Below are positions 7,653-9,086 of a stretch of DNA of 9,086 bases, piece after piece. Below the pieces are notes generated by a model. The model was not told where the DNA came from. It worked only from the letters and a program-made list of their open reading frames with translations, and searched no databases. Numbering within the stretch: position 1 is the first letter of the stretch; each line of letters opens with the position of its first letter. A program made the translations under genes and the position numbers. Source of the stretch: an uncultured Collinsella sp. (GTDB lineage Bacteria; Actinomycetota; Coriobacteriia; Coriobacteriales; Coriobacteriaceae); contig UQVT01000068.1 in the NCBI GenBank assembly GCA_900544465.1, positions 1-9,086 of the forward strand. The letters run 5' to 3'.

Positions 7653-8075
7653 ATGGATACGACAAATAGCTCGCGCGAACTACATCTGACGGTGGCGAAC
7701 GAAGACTACTTGGAGTGCATGGTTCGCATTGAAAGCGAAGAGGGGGAAACCAACGGCGTTCGATCGGTCGACATCGCGCAGCGCCTTGGCGTCTCCAAGG
7801 CATCGGTCAATAAAGCGGTTTCGGCTCTCAAGGCATCCGAGCTTGTCGAGCAATCGCACTACGGCAAGGTAATCCTGACCGATCGCGGTCGCGAGGTTGG
7901 CACGGCTATCTGGTACCGTCATCGCCTCATCCGCACGTTTTTGGTTCAGGAGCTCGGTGTCGAATTTGAGCGAGCCGATTCCGAGGCCTGCATGATGGAG
8001 CATGCGCTTTCCGAGGACACGATGAACCGCTGGCTCGCCTATCTCGAAAAGCAGGGAATCAGCGTCGAGGAATAG
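7653..8075 (+). CDS. DtxR/MntR-family metal-dependent transcriptional regulator
   Basis: Short two-domain metalloregulator (140 residues; MntR is about 142) without the SH3-like third domain of DtxR. A winged helix-turn-helix occupies about 12-82, with recognition region IAQRLGVSKASVNKAVSAL (41-59) and wing VILTDRG. The dimerisation and metal domain follows. Likely metal ligands by alignment from memory to the family are Asp18 and Glu21 (MntR Asp8 and Glu11), His90 (MntR His77, DtxR His79), Cys113 (DtxR Cys102, where MntR has Glu99), and Glu116 and His117 (DtxR Glu105 and His106) in EACMMEH. The ligand set is therefore mixed between the Mn-type and Fe-type members, and the cognate metal cannot be assigned. 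The methyltransferase gene follows after 10 nt, and an inverted repeat in front of it could be its own operator. ATG 7653 is chosen over 7632 on ribosome binding site grounds. Confidence 0.9.
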   Translation: MDTTNSSRELHLTVANEDYLECMVRIESEEGETNGVRSVDIAQRLGVSKASVNKAVSALKASELVEQSHYGKVILTDRGREVGTAIWYRHRLIRTFLVQELGVEFERADSEACMMEHALSEDTMNRWLAYLEKQGISVEE

Positions 8076-8085
8076 CGGGATATAT

Positions 8086-8979
8086 ATGGATACGAGTTAT
8101 TACAACCGCTTTGGTGCCGAGGAACTTACGCGCCGCTTGTCGAGCGAGACCTTGTTGGCGCAGGGTCCCATGGGCAGTGTTCTGTTGAGTGAGTACGATG
8201 CCGCCGACATTCCACCGGCGTTTTGGAATCTGGCAGAGCCGCAGACCGTTTCTCGTATCCATCGCTTGTATGTCGCCGCCGGCGCACAGGTGCTCATTAC
8301 CAACACCTTTCAGGCATCGAGCTATGCCCTCAAGCACGACCAGATTGCGCCGTCCGTGGCGGAGGTCAATCGCGGGGCCGTCGACGATGCCCGCCAGGCG
8401 CACCCTCAGCTGCTGCTGGGCTCGATGGGCCCGATCGGTATTGAATGGTTTGCCGAGGACTCTGCCGGGTATCGTGAAATCCGAGGCATTGCGCGCGAAC
8501 AGGCGCACGCCTTGCTCAATGCCGGCGTTGACGGTCTGCTGATCGAGACGGTGACGTCTATCCGTAATTTGCAGCCCATGCTTGCCGGCGCTCGAGATGC
8601 CGCCGACGGCATGCCTGTTCTGGTGAGTTTTGTCGTTGACGATAAAGGCGACCTGTTGGGCGATGGCCTCAACATCGAGGCAGCCGTTTTGTACGCCGAA
8701 AAACACGGCGCAAACTCGGTTGGTGTTAATTGCTGTTCGCTTGCGGCCGCGAACGCGGCGGTGCCCAGGATGGTTGCATCGGCGACTACTCCCGTCACGG
8801 TGCGTCCCAACGTGGGCGATCCGGTCCAGACTCAGGATGGCCCCGTATGGCACGAGAACCCCGAAGCTTTCGCGCGCGCATGCATCGAATGGAGGCATGC
8901 CGGTGCCGCAATGGTGGGCAGTTGCTGTGGAACCACGGCAATCACTACGGCAGCGATGGCCGAGGCGCTCGATATATAA
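8086..8979 (+). CDS. Homocysteine S-methyltransferase family protein (Zn-type)
   Basis: A (beta/alpha)8-barrel methyltransferase of the family that includes the homocysteine domain of MetH, MmuM and BHMT. Members move a methyl group to homocysteine (making methionine) or a related thiol (297 residues, normal for a stand-alone domain). The zinc cysteines are present: Cys216 in GVNC (Cys217 adjacent), and Cys280 and Cys281 in GSCCGT. TNTFQAS (72-78) and IETVTS (Glu154) match the thiol-binding side of the family. The usual DGAMGT-like first motif reads QGPMGS at 26-31, with Gln26 replacing the near-constant Asp. No cobalamin or folate domain is attached, so the methyl donor is unknown; S-methylmethionine, betaine or a corrinoid partner protein are possible. 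The start has GCGGGA 5 nt upstream. It lies 10 nt after the metal regulator, probably in one operon, and ends at a strong terminator. Confidence 0.9.
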   Translation: MDTSYYNRFGAEELTRRLSSETLLAQGPMGSVLLSEYDAADIPPAFWNLAEPQTVSRIHRLYVAAGAQVLITNTFQASSYALKHDQIAPSVAEVNRGAVDDARQAHPQLLLGSMGPIGIEWFAEDSAGYREIRGIAREQAHALLNAGVDGLLIETVTSIRNLQPMLAGARDAADGMPVLVSFVVDDKGDLLGDGLNIEAAVLYAEKHGANSVGVNCCSLAAANAAVPRMVASATTPVTVRPNVGDPVQTQDGPVWHENPEAFARACIEWRHAGAAMVGSCCGTTAITTAAMAEALDI

Positions 8980-8984
8980 AGGGC

Positions 8985-9014
8985 AAAACCGCTCCATACG
9001 GGGCGGTTTTTTTT
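8985..9014 (+). terminator. Intrinsic terminator of the regulator-methyltransferase unit
   Basis: AAAACCGCTCC (8985-8995) pairs with GGGGCGGTTTT (9000-9010, one G-U) around loop ATAC, followed without a break by further T to 9014 (eight T in all). It begins 5 nt after the stop codon. Its right arm, with the two bases before it, shares 13 identical bases with the pepT terminator. Confidence 0.93.
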
Positions 9015-9019
9015 ATTCA

Positions 9020-9081
9020 AGACTTTAGTCTGCTGGCCGCGCAGCGGCCAGCTTTAAACCACCCGCTACGCGGGTGGAGAC
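9020..9081. repeat. Twin-hairpin array, REP-like or possible IS200/IS605-type end
   Basis: Hairpin 1 is GCTGGCCGC (9032-9040), loop GCA, GCGGCCAGC (9044-9052), a perfect 9 bp. Linker TTTAAA occupies 9053-9058. Hairpin 2 is CCACCCGC (9059-9066), loop TAC, GCGGGTGG (9070-9077), a perfect 8 bp. GTCT (9028-9031) directly before hairpin 1 can pair with AGAC (9078-9081) directly after hairpin 2, closing the pair into a three-way junction. GTCT can alternatively pair in AGACT-TT-AGTCT (9020-9031). Neither hairpin has a T tract. Short loops, adjacent palindromes and an intergenic site next to a terminator fit REP-type repeats or the foldback end of an IS200/IS605-family element. The window ends 5 nt later, so no transposase can be seen. 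Confidence 0.6.
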
Positions 9082-9086
9082 AAACG

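Noticed and set aside
8059..8997. Minus-strand 312-codon frame opposite the methyltransferase
   Set aside because: Shadow frame that also runs through the terminator; no protein family resemblance.

Overview
The window reads as a core-genome stretch of a GC-rich member of the Actinomycetota. The GC-rich codon use, the F-type ATP synthase order alpha-gamma-beta-epsilon followed directly by murA and an LCP cell-wall gene, and the protein sequences fit class Coriobacteriia, probably Collinsella or a close relative. That placement is inference from familiarity; no rRNA or other phylogenetic marker is present.

Layout, left to right. (1) 1-3417, + strand: the 3' half of the ATP synthase operon, with atpA (partial, cut by the window edge), atpG, atpD and atpC tightly packed. 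An intrinsic terminator at 3454-3492 follows. (2) 3506-6031, + strand: murA (TTG start, first committed step of peptidoglycan precursor synthesis) and, 12 nt later, a LytR-CpsA-Psr (LCP) glycopolymer transferase with an acidic Ser/Asp tail. (3) 6032-6284: a convergent intergenic region of about 250 nt with three hairpins, two of them good intrinsic terminators. (4) 6285-7532, - strand: pepT, peptidase T, whose start is best placed well inside the longest ORF. (5) 7533-7652: a divergent regulatory region with a perfect 8-2-8 inverted repeat at 7581-7598. (6) 7653-8979, + strand: a small DtxR/MntR-family metal-dependent regulator and, 10 nt downstream, a Zn-type homocysteine S-methyltransferase-family enzyme, closed by a terminator at 8985-9014. 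(7) 9020-9081: a compact array of two perfect hairpins enclosed by a short closing stem, resembling a REP-like unit or an end of an IS200/IS605-type element; the window stops there.

Functionally, the left two thirds couples energy conservation (F1 sector) to envelope synthesis (MurA makes peptidoglycan precursor, LCP attaches glycopolymers to peptidoglycan). The right third combines peptide use (PepT) with a metal-sensing regulator and a methionine-cycle enzyme. The palindrome between pepT and the regulator is placed to control either or both. No CRISPR array, tRNA, rRNA, transposase gene or prophage gene is seen. I found no clearly new multi-gene system. The items most worth a second look are the 3' hairpin array, the operator/regulator/methyltransferase unit with its mixed metal-ligand set, the unusual glutamine in the methyltransferase's first motif, and the terminator that abuts the murA ribosome binding site.
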